From NCBI RefSeq assembly GCF_002741945.1, contig NZ_MDVN01000002.1:186001-250000 (forward strand): DNA of 64,000 nucleotides, given 5' to 3'. The position numbers and the translations under genes are program-made. Positions 1-8,191 of this stretch are shown in pieces (positions within the stretch are counted from its first letter, which is position 1; every line of letters begins with the position of its first letter). The notes beneath the pieces were generated by a model. It was not told where the DNA came from and made no database searches. It was given only the letters and a program-made list of their open reading frames with translations. This DNA is from Gaetbulibacter sp. 4G1. Its GTDB lineage: Bacteria > Bacteroidota > Bacteroidia > Flavobacteriales > Flavobacteriaceae.

Positions 1-51
1 AACTTATCGTTAAACTATAAATTTTAACAATTTTGAGTAGTTAATTATTAA

Positions 52-88
52 AAGTGCCGCTTTTTTATAGAGTGGCACTTTTTTTTTA
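52..88 (+). terminator. Rho-independent terminator of an upstream gene
   Basis: AAGTGCC (52-58) pairs with GGCACTT (74-80), followed by a run of T. It would end a plus-strand transcript from outside the window, so the gene at 124 probably starts its own unit. Confidence 0.7.
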
Positions 89-123
89 TATCTCAAATTA
101 CTAACTTGAAATAAAATATAAAG

Positions 124-726
124 ATGAAAATATTAATTATTGGAGGTAACGGCACCATTGGCAGCAAAGTTTCTAATCATTTCTCAAAAAACAATGAAGT
201 AATTATAGCAGGTAGAACTTCAGGCGACATAAAAGTGGATATTGCAGATAGCAAATCAATAAAATCAATGTTTGATAAAACAGGATTAGTAGATGCTGTT
301 GTTTGCATTGCTGGAGAGGCAAAATGGGCTCCATTTAATGATCTTACAGAAGACGACTACTATATTGGATTAAAAAGTAAATTAATGGGTCAAGTTAATC
401 TAGTTCGTATAGGTCAGCATTATTTAAATTCCAATGGTTCTATAACATTATCTACAGGAATATTAGCAGATGATCCTGTTATGAAAACCACTAGTGCAGC
501 TATGGTAAATGGAGGAATACATAGCTTTGCACAAGCCGCTGCTCTTGAAATTCCAATTGGAACTAGACTAAATGTAGTTTCGTTAGGTATGGTAGAAGAT
601 GCTTATGAAAAATATAAAGATTATTTTCCTGGTCATAATCCTGTGCCTATGAAAAAAGTGATTAACGCATATGTAAGAAGTGTAGAAGGAAAAACCAACG
701 GTAGCATTATTAAATATTACGAATAA
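124..726 (+). CDS. short-chain dehydrogenase/reductase-like protein (catalytic Tyr/Lys missing)
   Basis: A 200-residue Rossmann protein. The N-terminal dinucleotide motif GGNGTIG sits at residues 7-13, followed by the usual alternating strands and helices of the SDR fold. In the segment normally holding the catalytic YxxxK (before the AAALE helix, about residues 125-145) it reads AAMVN, so both Tyr and Lys appear absent. Small SDR-like proteins of this kind are known in bacteria, and their reaction is unclear. The methyltransferase gene follows after 11 bases, so the two are probably cotranscribed. A cofactor-binding role is well supported; an active dehydrogenase is not. Confidence 0.85.
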   Translation: MKILIIGGNGTIGSKVSNHFSKNNEVIIAGRTSGDIKVDIADSKSIKSMFDKTGLVDAVVCIAGEAKWAPFNDLTEDDYYIGLKSKLMGQVNLVRIGQHYLNSNGSITLSTGILADDPVMKTTSAAMVNGGIHSFAQAAALEIPIGTRLNVVSLGMVEDAYEKYKDYFPGHNPVPMKKVINAYVRSVEGKTNGSIIKYYE

Positions 727-737
727 AATACTAAGCC

Positions 738-1478
738 ATGCAAAGTCTCTATAGTAATGGTTTTGAAAAAGTTTATGATGAAATGTACCAATCTTTTATT
801 GATTATGACGATGAGTATAAGTTTTACTCTAACTTAATTAATAAACACAAAAAAAGTAATGTCTTAGAAATTGGTTGCGGTTCAGGAAATCTAGCTAAAC
901 GTTTTATAAACTCAGCATTAGGCTATATCGGTTTAGATTTAAGTGAAGATATGGTTCGTCTTAGTAAATTAAAAAACCCTAGTGGTACATTTATTCAGGG
1001 AGATATAACAAAATACGCACTTAAAAAACCTTTAGAATCCACAATCATAACTGGAAGAACTTCAAGTTATCTGTTAAGCAATAAAACAATACATAGTGCT
1101 TTAAAAACTATTCACAATAATTTAACTGTTGATGGTATACTGTGTTTTGATTTTATTGACGCCAATAGATTTATTAAAAGTATAAAAGGAGGAAAAAAAG
1201 TATATCATGAAGCATACTTTGATAACAAATGTTATTATAGAGAAAGCTATATGAAAGATAATAGTTTAGATAATTTCATGTTTAATTGGGATTCGGCTTA
1301 TTATCAAAAAACAAAACTAGAAACTATAAAACTAACTGAAGATAAGTCTATTGTTAGAGCTTATACAAAAAACGAATGGGAGCTTTTCCTTTATCTAAAT
1401 AATTTTGAACTTCTAGAATTCATAGACCGAAAAAGCTATGCTTTTGACACTTATGTAGTAGTTGCAAAAAAAATATAA
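738..1478 (+). CDS. class I SAM-dependent methyltransferase
   Basis: 246 residues. Motif I, LEIGCGSGN (about residues 43-51), followed by GLDLSEDMV for motif II is the classical SAM-binding Rossmann fold of small-molecule methyltransferases. The C-terminal part (about 130-240) is rich in aromatic residues and probably forms the substrate lid. It follows the SDR-like gene by 11 bases and is likely in the same transcript. Nothing in the sequence identifies the methyl acceptor. Confidence 0.88.
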   Translation: MQSLYSNGFEKVYDEMYQSFIDYDDEYKFYSNLINKHKKSNVLEIGCGSGNLAKRFINSALGYIGLDLSEDMVRLSKLKNPSGTFIQGDITKYALKKPLESTIITGRTSSYLLSNKTIHSALKTIHNNLTVDGILCFDFIDANRFIKSIKGGKKVYHEAYFDNKCYYRESYMKDNSLDNFMFNWDSAYYQKTKLETIKLTEDKSIVRAYTKNEWELFLYLNNFELLEFIDRKSYAFDTYVVVAKKI

Positions 1479-1510
1479 TTCAAGAAACCATTTATTTATA
1501 TTATGACCTG

Positions 1511-2287
1511 TTACATCATTTTTACTAATATTTCTTTCATCATTTTTGCAGCTAAAAAAGCTGTCATATTTTGAAAATCTCTATTAGGGTTATATTCCAC
1601 AATATCTGCTCCTACAACCTCAGCATCTATATTTTGAATTAAACTAATTACTTCTCTTGATGATAAACCACCAGGTTCGTGATGTGATACTCCAGGTGAA
1701 AATGCAGGATCGAAAGCGTCCATATCTAAAGAAATATAAAGCGGGTTTTCAAATTTAGATATTGTAGTCAAATCTAAATTTTTCATTTGGTGAATTTCTA
1801 CACCAAACTTCTCTGCTTGCCCCGCTTGATGAGTATTTAAAGTTCTAATACCAACTTGTACTAATCTAGCAGCAAAATCATTTTCCATAATTCTTGCAAA
1901 CGGACAAGCGTGAGAATACTTATCCCCTTCATAATTATCATACAAATCTGAATGAGCATCAATATGAAGAACATCCAACTTATGGTATTTCTTATTATAG
2001 GCTTTAATTATTGGAAATGTTATGGAGTGATCACCTCCTAGTGTAAAAACTTTTGCCTTATCATCTATATGCTTCTTTGTAATACTTTCAATATCAAAAT
2101 ACTCAGTAATTTCAAAATCTCCTTTATCTTTAATAAAATCGTTTTCTATAGATATTCCGTTTTCAGCAAATAAATTTAAAGAACCACTATGTAAAGCCTC
2201 TCTAATTAATGGTGGTGCTAGTTTTGGGCCTTTTTGATATGATGATTTCTCATCAAACTGTATTCCTTGAATAATTATTTTTGTCAT
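1511..2287 (-). CDS. agmatinase/arginase (ureohydrolase) family protein
   Basis: 258 residues from the chosen ATG at 2287, where the protein begins MTKIIIQG. A longer in-frame start at 2383 would begin inside the terminator of the neighbouring ferredoxin gene and is rejected. The binuclear manganese ligands of ureohydrolases are all present: GGDHS, DAHSD and DMDAFDP, followed by the SHHEPGGLS segment typical of agmatinases. Family members hydrolyse agmatine to putrescine and urea, or act on arginine or formimidoylglutamate. No arginine decarboxylase gene is adjacent, so the substrate is not settled by context. Same strand as the ferredoxin but separated by a terminator. Confidence 0.9.
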   Translation of the reverse strand: MTKIIIQGIQFDEKSSYQKGPKLAPPLIREALHSGSLNLFAENGISIENDFIKDKGDFEITEYFDIESITKKHIDDKAKVFTLGGDHSITFPIIKAYNKKYHKLDVLHIDAHSDLYDNYEGDKYSHACPFARIMENDFAARLVQVGIRTLNTHQAGQAEKFGVEIHQMKNLDLTTISKFENPLYISLDMDAFDPAFSPGVSHHEPGGLSSREVISLIQNIDAEVVGADIVEYNPNRDFQNMTAFLAAKMMKEILVKMM

Positions 2288-2360
2288 TTTATTAATAGCT
2301 ATTATATTCAAATTACGAATAATTTTGTACTTAGTAAAGATAATCCTATTAAAGCCTATA

Positions 2361-2390
2361 AACAACAAAACCCAAGTTTTCACTTGGGTT
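2361..2390 (-). terminator. terminator of the ferredoxin gene
   Basis: AACCCAAGT (2369-2377) and ACTTGGGTT (2382-2390) form a perfect 9-bp stem with a 4-base loop. On the minus strand it is followed by TTTTGTTGTT. It lies just past the ferredoxin stop and also argues against an agmatinase start at 2383. Confidence 0.8.
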
Positions 2391-2420
2391 CTGTTTTATA
2401 ATTTAATACCAATTATCAAT

Positions 2421-2774
2421 TTAACCATCTGGATGCATAAAACGTTGTTTAGCTAACAATTCATCTTCAGTTTCAACAACATCTTCATCAGGTACACAAC
2501 AATCCACAGGACAAACTGCTGCACATTGTGGCTCATCATGAAATCCTTTACATTCTGTACACTTGTCTGGTACAATGTAATAAATCTCATCACTTACAGG
2601 CTCTTGTGCTTCATCAGCATCAACTTCTTCTCCATTAGTTAAAACTACGGTACCGTTTAAACTTGTACCGTCTTTGTAGCGCCAATCGTCTGCACCTTCA
2701 TATATTGCTGTATTTGGACACTCTGGTTCGCAAGCACCACAATTTATACATTCATCTGTTATTATAATTGCCAT
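2421..2774 (-). CDS. 2[4Fe-4S] dicluster ferredoxin
   Basis: 117 residues from the ATG at 2774 (MAIIITDEC); an upstream in-frame ATG at 2843 would run through the intergenic promoter region. Two cluster-binding sets are visible. The first is CxxCxxCxxxC-P ([13 protein letters not shown]). The second is CxxC-x8-CxxxC ([18 protein letters not shown]), the spacing of Allochromatium-type ferredoxins. An acidic insert lies between them. It is a soluble electron carrier; the redox partner is unknown. It is divergent from the acyl-CoA reductase gene across a 76-bp promoter region. Confidence 0.92.
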   Translation of the reverse strand: MAIIITDECINCGACEPECPNTAIYEGADDWRYKDGTSLNGTVVLTNGEEVDADEAQEPVSDEIYYIVPDKCTECKGFHDEPQCAAVCPVDCCVPDEDVVETEDELLAKQRFMHPDG

Positions 2775-2812
2775 AGCGTTTTTTCTCTTGAGTTTGCTTA
2801 AATTTGCAGACG

Positions 2813-2844
2813 CAAAAATAAAGCCAAAACCATTCATAACCAAA
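2813..2844 (-). promoter_or_regulatory. candidate Bacteroidota promoter of the ferredoxin gene
   Basis: Read on the minus strand there is a TTTG element at 2844-2841, then a 20-base gap, then TATTTTTG at 2820-2813. This matches the TTG-N(17-20)-TAnnTTTG pattern described for Bacteroidota sigma factors. It is about 40 bp from the chosen ferredoxin start. Confidence 0.45.
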
Positions 2845-2850
2845 TATAGA

Positions 2851-3909
2851 ATGAATTTAGAACAAAGAATTAACGCTTTTGTGAAATTAGGCGATTTTAT
2901 AAGTCAATTTTCTAATGAAGCTGTCCAAAAAAAGGATAATGTGAAACATAATGATATATTCTTTGATGGTTTTAAACATCAATTAAAATTAGCCGAAGAG
3001 TACAATGGATGGTTTACTCAAGAAAATATAAAATTTGCATTAAGTGGATGGTCAAATTCTTTAACTCTTGAAAATCTATCAAAATGGCTAAAACCTTACC
3101 AATTAGATGCTGTTTCTCCTAAAAAAATTGCAATAATTATGGCCGGAAACATACCACTGGTCGGGTTTCATGATTTTTTATCGGTTTTAATTTCTGGGCA
3201 TAATGTATTGGTTAAGCAATCATCAAACGATAAACACCTACTACCCTATTTGTCTAAATATTTAGAATATGTTGAAAATGATTTTAAAGGAAAAATCAAT
3301 TTTACTGAAGAGAAAATCGAAAATTTTGATGCTGTCATTGCCACAGGTAGTAATAATACAGCACGTTATTTCGAGTATTATTTTAAAGATAAACCATCAA
3401 TTATTAGAAACAATAGAAATTCAATTGCAATTATAAATGGTAAAGAGTCAAATGAAGATTTAAAAAACCTTTCAGAAGACATTTTTAGATATTACGGATT
3501 AGGCTGCAGAAATGTATCCAAACTTTTTGTGCCAAAAGGCTATAATTTTGATGCTTTTTTTGAAGCAATGTATCATTGGCATCCAATAATTGAAAAAGCT
3601 AAATATGCTAACAATTATGACTATAATAAAGCCGTGTATTTAATGAGCGAATTTGATATGCTTGAAAATGGTTTTTTTATGATTAAAGAAGACCAAAGTT
3701 ATGCATCACCTATTGCAACTTTGTTCTATGAATATTATGATGACATAGAACAACTAAGGAAAAAAACAAAAGTAGAAGCTAACCAAATTCAATGTATAGT
3801 TTCAAAAGGATTTTCAGAAAATGAAATTCGATTTGGAGCCACCCAAAAACCACAACTTTGGGATTATGCAGATGATGTAGATTCTATTGCATTTTTATTA
3901 GAAATATAG
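2851..3909 (+). CDS. acyl-CoA reductase, LuxC-like
   Basis: 352 residues from the ATG at 2851 ([10 protein letters not shown]); an upstream in-frame ATG at 2788 would overlap the ferredoxin promoter. The protein resembles the LuxC/aldehyde-dehydrogenase-like acyl-CoA reductases. The [17 protein letters not shown] segment is the nucleotide-binding start of the ALDH-like domain, and GLGCRNVSK (about residues 215-223) holds the catalytic-type cysteine. The family reduces fatty acyl-CoA or acyl thioesters to aldehydes; the physiological substrate in flavobacteria is not established. Upstream is the divergent ferredoxin, downstream serC. A -7-like TAAATTTG lies at 2799-2806. Confidence 0.88.
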   Translation: MNLEQRINAFVKLGDFISQFSNEAVQKKDNVKHNDIFFDGFKHQLKLAEEYNGWFTQENIKFALSGWSNSLTLENLSKWLKPYQLDAVSPKKIAIIMAGNIPLVGFHDFLSVLISGHNVLVKQSSNDKHLLPYLSKYLEYVENDFKGKINFTEEKIENFDAVIATGSNNTARYFEYYFKDKPSIIRNNRNSIAIINGKESNEDLKNLSEDIFRYYGLGCRNVSKLFVPKGYNFDAFFEAMYHWHPIIEKAKYANNYDYNKAVYLMSEFDMLENGFFMIKEDQSYASPIATLFYEYYDDIEQLRKKTKVEANQIQCIVSKGFSENEIRFGATQKPQLWDYADDVDSIAFLLEI

Positions 3910-3983
3910 CTTAAAAATTATCAATTTTATAACACATAATCGTCAATTAATTAGCAACTTTGCATCTTAAATTTCACTACAAA

Positions 3984-5048
3984 ATGAAAAAACATAACTT
4001 TAGTGCCGGACCATGTATTTTACCTCAAGAAGTTTTACTAAAAGCATCAGAGGCAGTCGTAGACTTTGATAACAGCGGTTTATCGTTAATTGAAATCTCA
4101 CACAGAAGTAAAGCTTTTGTTGATGTTATGGAAAAAGCCAGAGCACTAGCATTGGAATTACTTGGATTAGAAGGCAAAGGCTATAAAGCACTGTTTTTAC
4201 AAGGCGGTGCAAGTACACAATTTTTAATGACTGCTTTAAACCTTTTAGAAAAAAGAGCAGGGTATTTAAATTCAGGAACTTGGTCAGATAAAGCTATTAA
4301 AGAAGCCAAAATTTATGATGACATATATGAAGTAGCGTCATCCAAAAATGCGAATTTTAATTATATTCCTAAAGGTTACGATATTCCTTCAGATTATGAT
4401 TATTTTCATTGCACATCTAACAATACCATTTTTGGAACACAAATGAAATCATTCCCTAAATGCGATATTCCTATGGTATGTGATATGAGTAGTGATATTT
4501 TTTCCCGCACACTAGATTTTACTCAATTCGATTTAATTTACGCAGGAGCGCAAAAAAATATGGGACCAGCTGGTACCACTCTTGTTGTAATTAAAGAAGA
4601 TATTCTTGGTAAAGTATCGAGAAAAATTCCATCAATGATGGATTATAAAACACACATAAGTAAAGGCAGTATGTTTAACACACCTCCTGTTTTTGCCGTA
4701 TACACATCGATGTTAACCTTAGAGTGGCTAAAAAACCTTGGTGGTATTGCCGCTATTGAAGAAGAAAACGAAAAGAAAGCCCGTTTAATGTATTCTGAAA
4801 TTGATTTAAACCCATTATTTAAGGGTTATGCTACTAAAGAAGACCGATCTAACATGAATGCAACGTTTACTTTAGAAAACGAAAACCTAAAAGAAACCTT
4901 CGAAACGATGTTGAAAGAAGGAGGTATAAATGGTTTAAATGGACATAGAAGTGTTGGTGGTTATAGAGCATCAATGTATAATGCATTACCGTTAGACAGC
5001 GTTAAAGCATTAGTAGAAATAATGAGTGAATTAGAAAGTAAAGCATAA
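3984..5048 (+). CDS. serC: phosphoserine aminotransferase
   Basis: 354 residues from the ATG at 3984 (MKKHNFSAGP), the canonical start of this family. SerC is a PLP enzyme that converts 3-phosphohydroxypyruvate and glutamate into phosphoserine, the second step of serine synthesis, and can act in PLP synthesis. The PLP lysine is Lys191 in GAQKNMGPAG, and the phosphate-binding QGGAS loop is at about 73-77. Full length for the family. It is followed by serA, the preceding pathway step, after 101 bp that contain a possible hairpin. A -7-like CAACTTTG lies at 3955-3962. Confidence 0.97.
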   Translation: MKKHNFSAGPCILPQEVLLKASEAVVDFDNSGLSLIEISHRSKAFVDVMEKARALALELLGLEGKGYKALFLQGGASTQFLMTALNLLEKRAGYLNSGTWSDKAIKEAKIYDDIYEVASSKNANFNYIPKGYDIPSDYDYFHCTSNNTIFGTQMKSFPKCDIPMVCDMSSDIFSRTLDFTQFDLIYAGAQKNMGPAGTTLVVIKEDILGKVSRKIPSMMDYKTHISKGSMFNTPPVFAVYTSMLTLEWLKNLGGIAAIEEENEKKARLMYSEIDLNPLFKGYATKEDRSNMNATFTLENENLKETFETMLKEGGINGLNGHRSVGGYRASMYNALPLDSVKALVEIMSELESKA

Positions 5049-5077
5049 AAATTAATTAGTTAATCATCATTAAAAAC

Positions 5078-5125
5078 GAAGTGAAGGTATCTTACCAAAA
5101 GATTACGACAGCATACTTCTACTTC
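5078..5125 (+). other. imperfect stem-loop between serC and serA
   Basis: GAAGTGAAGGTAT (5078-5090) pairs with ATACTTCTACTTC (5113-5125), giving 12 pairs with one single-base bulge on each side and a loop of 22 bases. No T run follows, so it is not a standard terminator. It lies 25 bp before the serA start and may tune serA expression, or be an RNA processing site. This is a reading of base pairing only. Confidence 0.4.
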
Positions 5126-5149
5126 TAAGTAATGATAAAAAAATAAAAA

Positions 5150-6100
5150 ATGAAAGTATTAGCAAACGATGGTATTTCTCAAAGTGGAATTGATGCTCTT
5201 GAAAAGGGTGGTTATGAGGTCATCACAACAACTGTTGCTCAAGAACAATTAGAAAACTACATCAACGAAAAACAAATAAATGTTTTATTGGTACGTAGTG
5301 CAACTACAGTACGTAAAGATTTAATTGATGCCTGCCCAAGTTTAAAGATTATAGGTCGCGGTGGTGTTGGTATGGATAATATTGATGTTGAATATGCTAG
5401 AGAAAAAGGGCTTTCTGTTATAAATACTCCAGCTGCTTCATCTCATTCTGTAGCAGAATTGGTATTTGGGCACCTTTACGGATTATCTCGTTTTTTACAT
5501 AACTCAAACAGAGACATGCCTTTAGAAGGAGATAGTAATTTTAAAGGATTAAAGAAAGCTTATGCTAAAGGTACTGAATTAAGAGGAAAAACTTTAGGCG
5601 TTTTAGGTTTTGGACGTATTGGTCAAGCTACTGCAAAAGTTGCCCTTGGCGCTGGTATGAAGGTAATTGCTTTTGATCCATTTTTAGAAAAGGCAAATTT
5701 GGAGCTAGAATTTTTTGATGGACAAAAAGTAAATTTTGAAATTCAAACCATTTCTAAAGAGGATGTTTTAAAACAATCAGATTTTATCACATTGCATGTT
5801 CCAGCTCAAAAAGATTACGTTATTGATGAAGCTGAGTTTAACATAATGAAAGATGGTGTTATAATAGCCAATGCAGCTCGTGGTGGTGTTGTAAACGAAG
5901 TAGCACTTGTAAAAGCTATCGAAAATGGCAAAGTAGCAAGAGCAGCATTAGATGTTTTTGAAAAAGAGCCTAAACCAGAAATTCAATTATTAATGAACCC
6001 AGCATTATCCCTAACACCACATACGGGTGCTGCAACTAATGAAGCGCAAGATAGAATTGGAACAGAATTAGCGGCACAAATAATTAATATTCTTGGATAG
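5150..6100 (+). CDS. serA: D-3-phosphoglycerate dehydrogenase (short form)
   Basis: 316 residues. It oxidises 3-phosphoglycerate to 3-phosphohydroxypyruvate with NAD, the first step of serine synthesis. The NAD motif GFGRIG is at 153-158, and the catalytic residues Arg244 (NAARGG), Glu273 and His291 (PHTGAA) are all present. The chain ends right after the catalytic domain, so the C-terminal ACT domain that mediates serine feedback in longer SerA proteins is missing; any regulation must occur differently. A strong terminator follows at 6144, ending the serC-serA unit. Confidence 0.95.
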   Translation: MKVLANDGISQSGIDALEKGGYEVITTTVAQEQLENYINEKQINVLLVRSATTVRKDLIDACPSLKIIGRGGVGMDNIDVEYAREKGLSVINTPAASSHSVAELVFGHLYGLSRFLHNSNRDMPLEGDSNFKGLKKAYAKGTELRGKTLGVLGFGRIGQATAKVALGAGMKVIAFDPFLEKANLELEFFDGQKVNFEIQTISKEDVLKQSDFITLHVPAQKDYVIDEAEFNIMKDGVIIANAARGGVVNEVALVKAIENGKVARAALDVFEKEPKPEIQLLMNPALSLTPHTGAATNEAQDRIGTELAAQIINILG

Positions 6101-6143
6101 AAAACCTCTTTTAGAATAAAATGTGACCAAATCAATAAATTGG

Positions 6144-6172
6144 AGTCCTAACTATATGTTGGGACTTTTTTT
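6144..6172 (+). terminator. terminator after serA
   Basis: AGTCCTAAC (6144-6152) pairs with GTTGGGACT (6158-6166) with one G-T pair, followed by a run of seven T. Confidence 0.85.
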
Positions 6173-6219
6173 GTACCTTCAAATCAAATTTTATTAACCC
6201 ATTTAAATTAAAAAAAATC

Positions 6220-6858
6220 ATGTCAGGAATTTTAGATTTATTAAATAGTGACTTAGGGAAAACAATTATTAGCGGAGTTTCTAACCAAACTAATCAGCCT
6301 CAAAATAAAACGCAAGATGTATTAACCATGGCTTTGCCAGTACTAATGCAAGCTATGAAAAGAAATGCTTCAACACCACAAGGTGCTGAGGGCTTACTTG
6401 GAGCTTTAAACGGAAAACACGATGGCAGTATTTTAGATAATTTAGGAGGCTTGTTTGGTGGCGGAGTAGATTCAAATGTTCTTGAAGATGGTGGGAAAAT
6501 ATTAGGTCATGTTTTAGGAGGAAAACAACAACACGTTGAAAATGCTTTAAGTCAAAAGTCTGGAATGGATGCTGGTTCTATAGCACAAATATTAAAAGTT
6601 GCTGCTCCTATTTTAATGGGTGTTTTAGGAAAACAATCTAGACAACAACAGGTAAGTAGTCCAAGTGGTATAGAAGGCTTATTAGGAGGGTTACTTGGTG
6701 GTAATTCAAAACAACAAGAGCAAAGTTTTTTAGAATCTATTTTAGATGCTGATGGAGATGGTAGCGTTATTGATGATGTTGCAGGAATGGTATTAGGAGG
6801 TAATAAAAAGAAAGGCGGACTTGGTGGATTATTAGGTGGTCTTTTTGGAGGAAAATAA
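6220..6858 (+). CDS. DUF937 domain protein
   Basis: 212 residues, beginning MSGILDLLNS. It is glycine-, leucine- and glutamine-rich with repeated GGLLGGLFGG-type segments, especially at the C-terminus. This matches the DUF937 family (YidB-like), whose function is unknown. A DxDGDGS element (DADGDGSVIDD, about residues 174-184) resembles a single EF-hand or dockerin-type calcium loop; whether it binds metal is untested. No signal peptide is visible. It is a single-gene unit with terminators on both sides. Confidence 0.85.
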   Translation: MSGILDLLNSDLGKTIISGVSNQTNQPQNKTQDVLTMALPVLMQAMKRNASTPQGAEGLLGALNGKHDGSILDNLGGLFGGGVDSNVLEDGGKILGHVLGGKQQHVENALSQKSGMDAGSIAQILKVAAPILMGVLGKQSRQQQVSSPSGIEGLLGGLLGGNSKQQEQSFLESILDADGDGSVIDDVAGMVLGGNKKKGGLGGLLGGLFGGK

Positions 6859-6881
6859 ACAACTTTAAATTATAAGTTCAA

Positions 6882-6912
6882 AATGCCAAACCATATGGTT
6901 TGGCATTTTTTT
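6882..6912 (+). terminator. terminator after the DUF937 gene
   Basis: AATGCCAAACCAT and ATGGTTTGGCATT form an almost loopless perfect inverted repeat (6882-6907) followed by seven T. Confidence 0.85.
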
Positions 6913-6981
6913 ATTAAAAATATTTAAAATCAGACTGTTACAAGGCAGGTTTTTTGTATTTTTAATAAAAAAACTTTAGTT

Positions 6982-7425
6982 ATGAAAACGTTTGTATACT
7001 TACTACTTGTATTAGGTTTCCTAATTGGATGCAATACATCAAAACAAATTTCGTCAAATAGCAATAACAATGAGGAGCAAAACAAAATGGTATCCAATGA
7101 TACTGTTAAAATTGCTAATGATGATTTAGAGTACGAAATTATTATTATTGAGCCCGGTTTTAATTTCTGGCTAACTAGTAGAGCAAGGCCAGAAGGTTAT
7201 TATTCGCAACAGTTTTTAGAAAATAGAAATTATCAATTTGTAATAGAATGGAATCAAAGAGTACTGCAGCCTAATCGCTTTAACTCTAACCTATATGAAA
7301 TGCAAATTGATTACCAACCAGGAATAGATTACGGGTATGATGTAAATTATAAATTGTATAACTACTTTATTTACTTTCAGTTAACCTACAATCAAAGATT
7401 AGGTAATTTTGTTCCTAGAATTTAA
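6982..7425 (+). CDS. DUF6146-like lipoprotein
   Basis: 147 residues with a lipoprotein signal peptide: a hydrophobic stretch, then the lipobox LIGC with the acylated Cys at about residue 17. A low-complexity Asn/Ser linker is followed by a compact C-terminal domain rich in Tyr, Phe and Trp (FNFWLTSRARPEGYYSQ, then NRNYQFVIEWNQR). This fits the flavobacterial DUF6146 family from memory; no function is known. Likely anchored in the inner or outer membrane facing the periplasm. The next gene starts 37 bp downstream. Confidence 0.78.
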   Translation: MKTFVYLLLVLGFLIGCNTSKQISSNSNNNEEQNKMVSNDTVKIANDDLEYEIIIIEPGFNFWLTSRARPEGYYSQQFLENRNYQFVIEWNQRVLQPNRFNSNLYEMQIDYQPGIDYGYDVNYKLYNYFIYFQLTYNQRLGNFVPRI

Positions 7426-7462
7426 ATCTCTTTTAACTATTTTTGCAATCAAATAGTTTTTT

Positions 7463-7765
7463 GTGAAGAAATTAAAAGAGCGTTGGGGAATTGAAAATAA
7501 TTGGCAAATTATTATTATTCTAATTGTATTTGCTGTTACAGGCTCTACTGCATCTTATATAGGTAAACCTATTTTAAATTATTTGAACATTTCTAACGAA
7601 AATTTTGGAGCATTTGGATACTGGACCATTCGCATAGTTGTTCTTTTTATAATGTATCAATTTATGCTTGTTTTTTTTGGCTGGATTTTTGGTCAGTACA
7701 AGTTTTTTTGGAACTTTGAAAAAAAGATGCTTCGTAGAATTGGTTTTAAACGTTTTTTCGATTAA
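7463..7765 (+). CDS. small membrane protein, DUF6787-like
   Basis: 100 residues with a GTG start. Two hydrophobic segments (about residues 15-37 and 53-77) are predicted to span the inner membrane, with a basic C-terminus ending RIGFKRFFD. It resembles the flavobacterial DUF6787 family; function unknown. A -7-like TATTTTTG lies at 7438-7445. The stop codon overlaps the start of the next gene as TAATG, which suggests translational coupling with the His-rich protein and possibly a shared role near the TonB receptor. Confidence 0.8.
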   Translation: MKKLKERWGIENNWQIIIILIVFAVTGSTASYIGKPILNYLNISNENFGAFGYWTIRIVVLFIMYQFMLVFFGWIFGQYKFFWNFEKKMLRRIGFKRFFD

Positions 7766-8097
7766 TGCAGCATATAAAAGAACATATTATTTTTAGGCTT
7801 TGCACACTATTTATAGCTGCATTGCTTTTAGTACCAATTGCTGTAAAATTTGCTCATATTTTTGAGCATCATAACCATATTGTTTGCAAAGGAGATAACT
7901 CAACACATATTCACCAAGTAGATTTAGAATGCGAGTTTTATAAATTTAAGCTTAATAAGAATTTTACTTACTCGCTTTTCAACGTAGATTTGTTTTTAGA
8001 AAAAAGTGAGGCTCAACAAATCATTTCTCAGTATCATTTTTTAAGTGAATATCAACGTTTACAAACTTCACTTCGCGGACCTCCCGTTTTAATTTAA
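7765..8097 (+). CDS. small His-rich membrane-anchored protein, possibly metal-related
   Basis: 110 residues. An N-terminal hydrophobic segment (about 8-28) is followed by a stretch dense in His and Cys (AHIFEHHNHIVCKGDNSTHIH, about residues 30-50), with another Cys soon after. The C-terminus is basic and ends SLRGPPVLI. Small proteins of this build are often found beside metal-related TonB receptors in Bacteroidota. Its gene overlaps the preceding one (TAATG) and precedes the receptor gene by 94 bp. I infer a periplasmic metal-binding or accessory role; no family name is recognised. Confidence 0.75.
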   Translation: MQHIKEHIIFRLCTLFIAALLLVPIAVKFAHIFEHHNHIVCKGDNSTHIHQVDLECEFYKFKLNKNFTYSLFNVDLFLEKSEAQQIISQYHFLSEYQRLQTSLRGPPVLI

Positions 8098-8151
8098 TAT
8101 TTTTTATCAATTCTGGATAAACATATTCAGAATCTAAACTATTAAATTAAT

Positions 8152-8176
8152 AGATTTTCGCATTTTTCGAAAATCT
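8152..8176. promoter_or_regulatory. perfect 9-bp inverted repeat upstream of the TonB receptor
   Basis: AGATTTTCG (8152-8160) and CGAAAATCT (8168-8176) are separated by 7 bases and end 15 bp before the receptor ATG. A weaker pair ATTCTG/CAGAAT lies at 8110-8133. It could be a dimeric repressor site, for example of a metal sensor, or an RNA hairpin near the start codon. Confidence 0.45.
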
Positions 8177-8191
8177 CAATTACACTTATTA

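Noticed and set aside
2288-2383. N-terminal extension of the agmatinase-family protein
   Set aside because: The extra 32 codons run through the ferredoxin terminator hairpin; the ATG at 2287 fits the family start.
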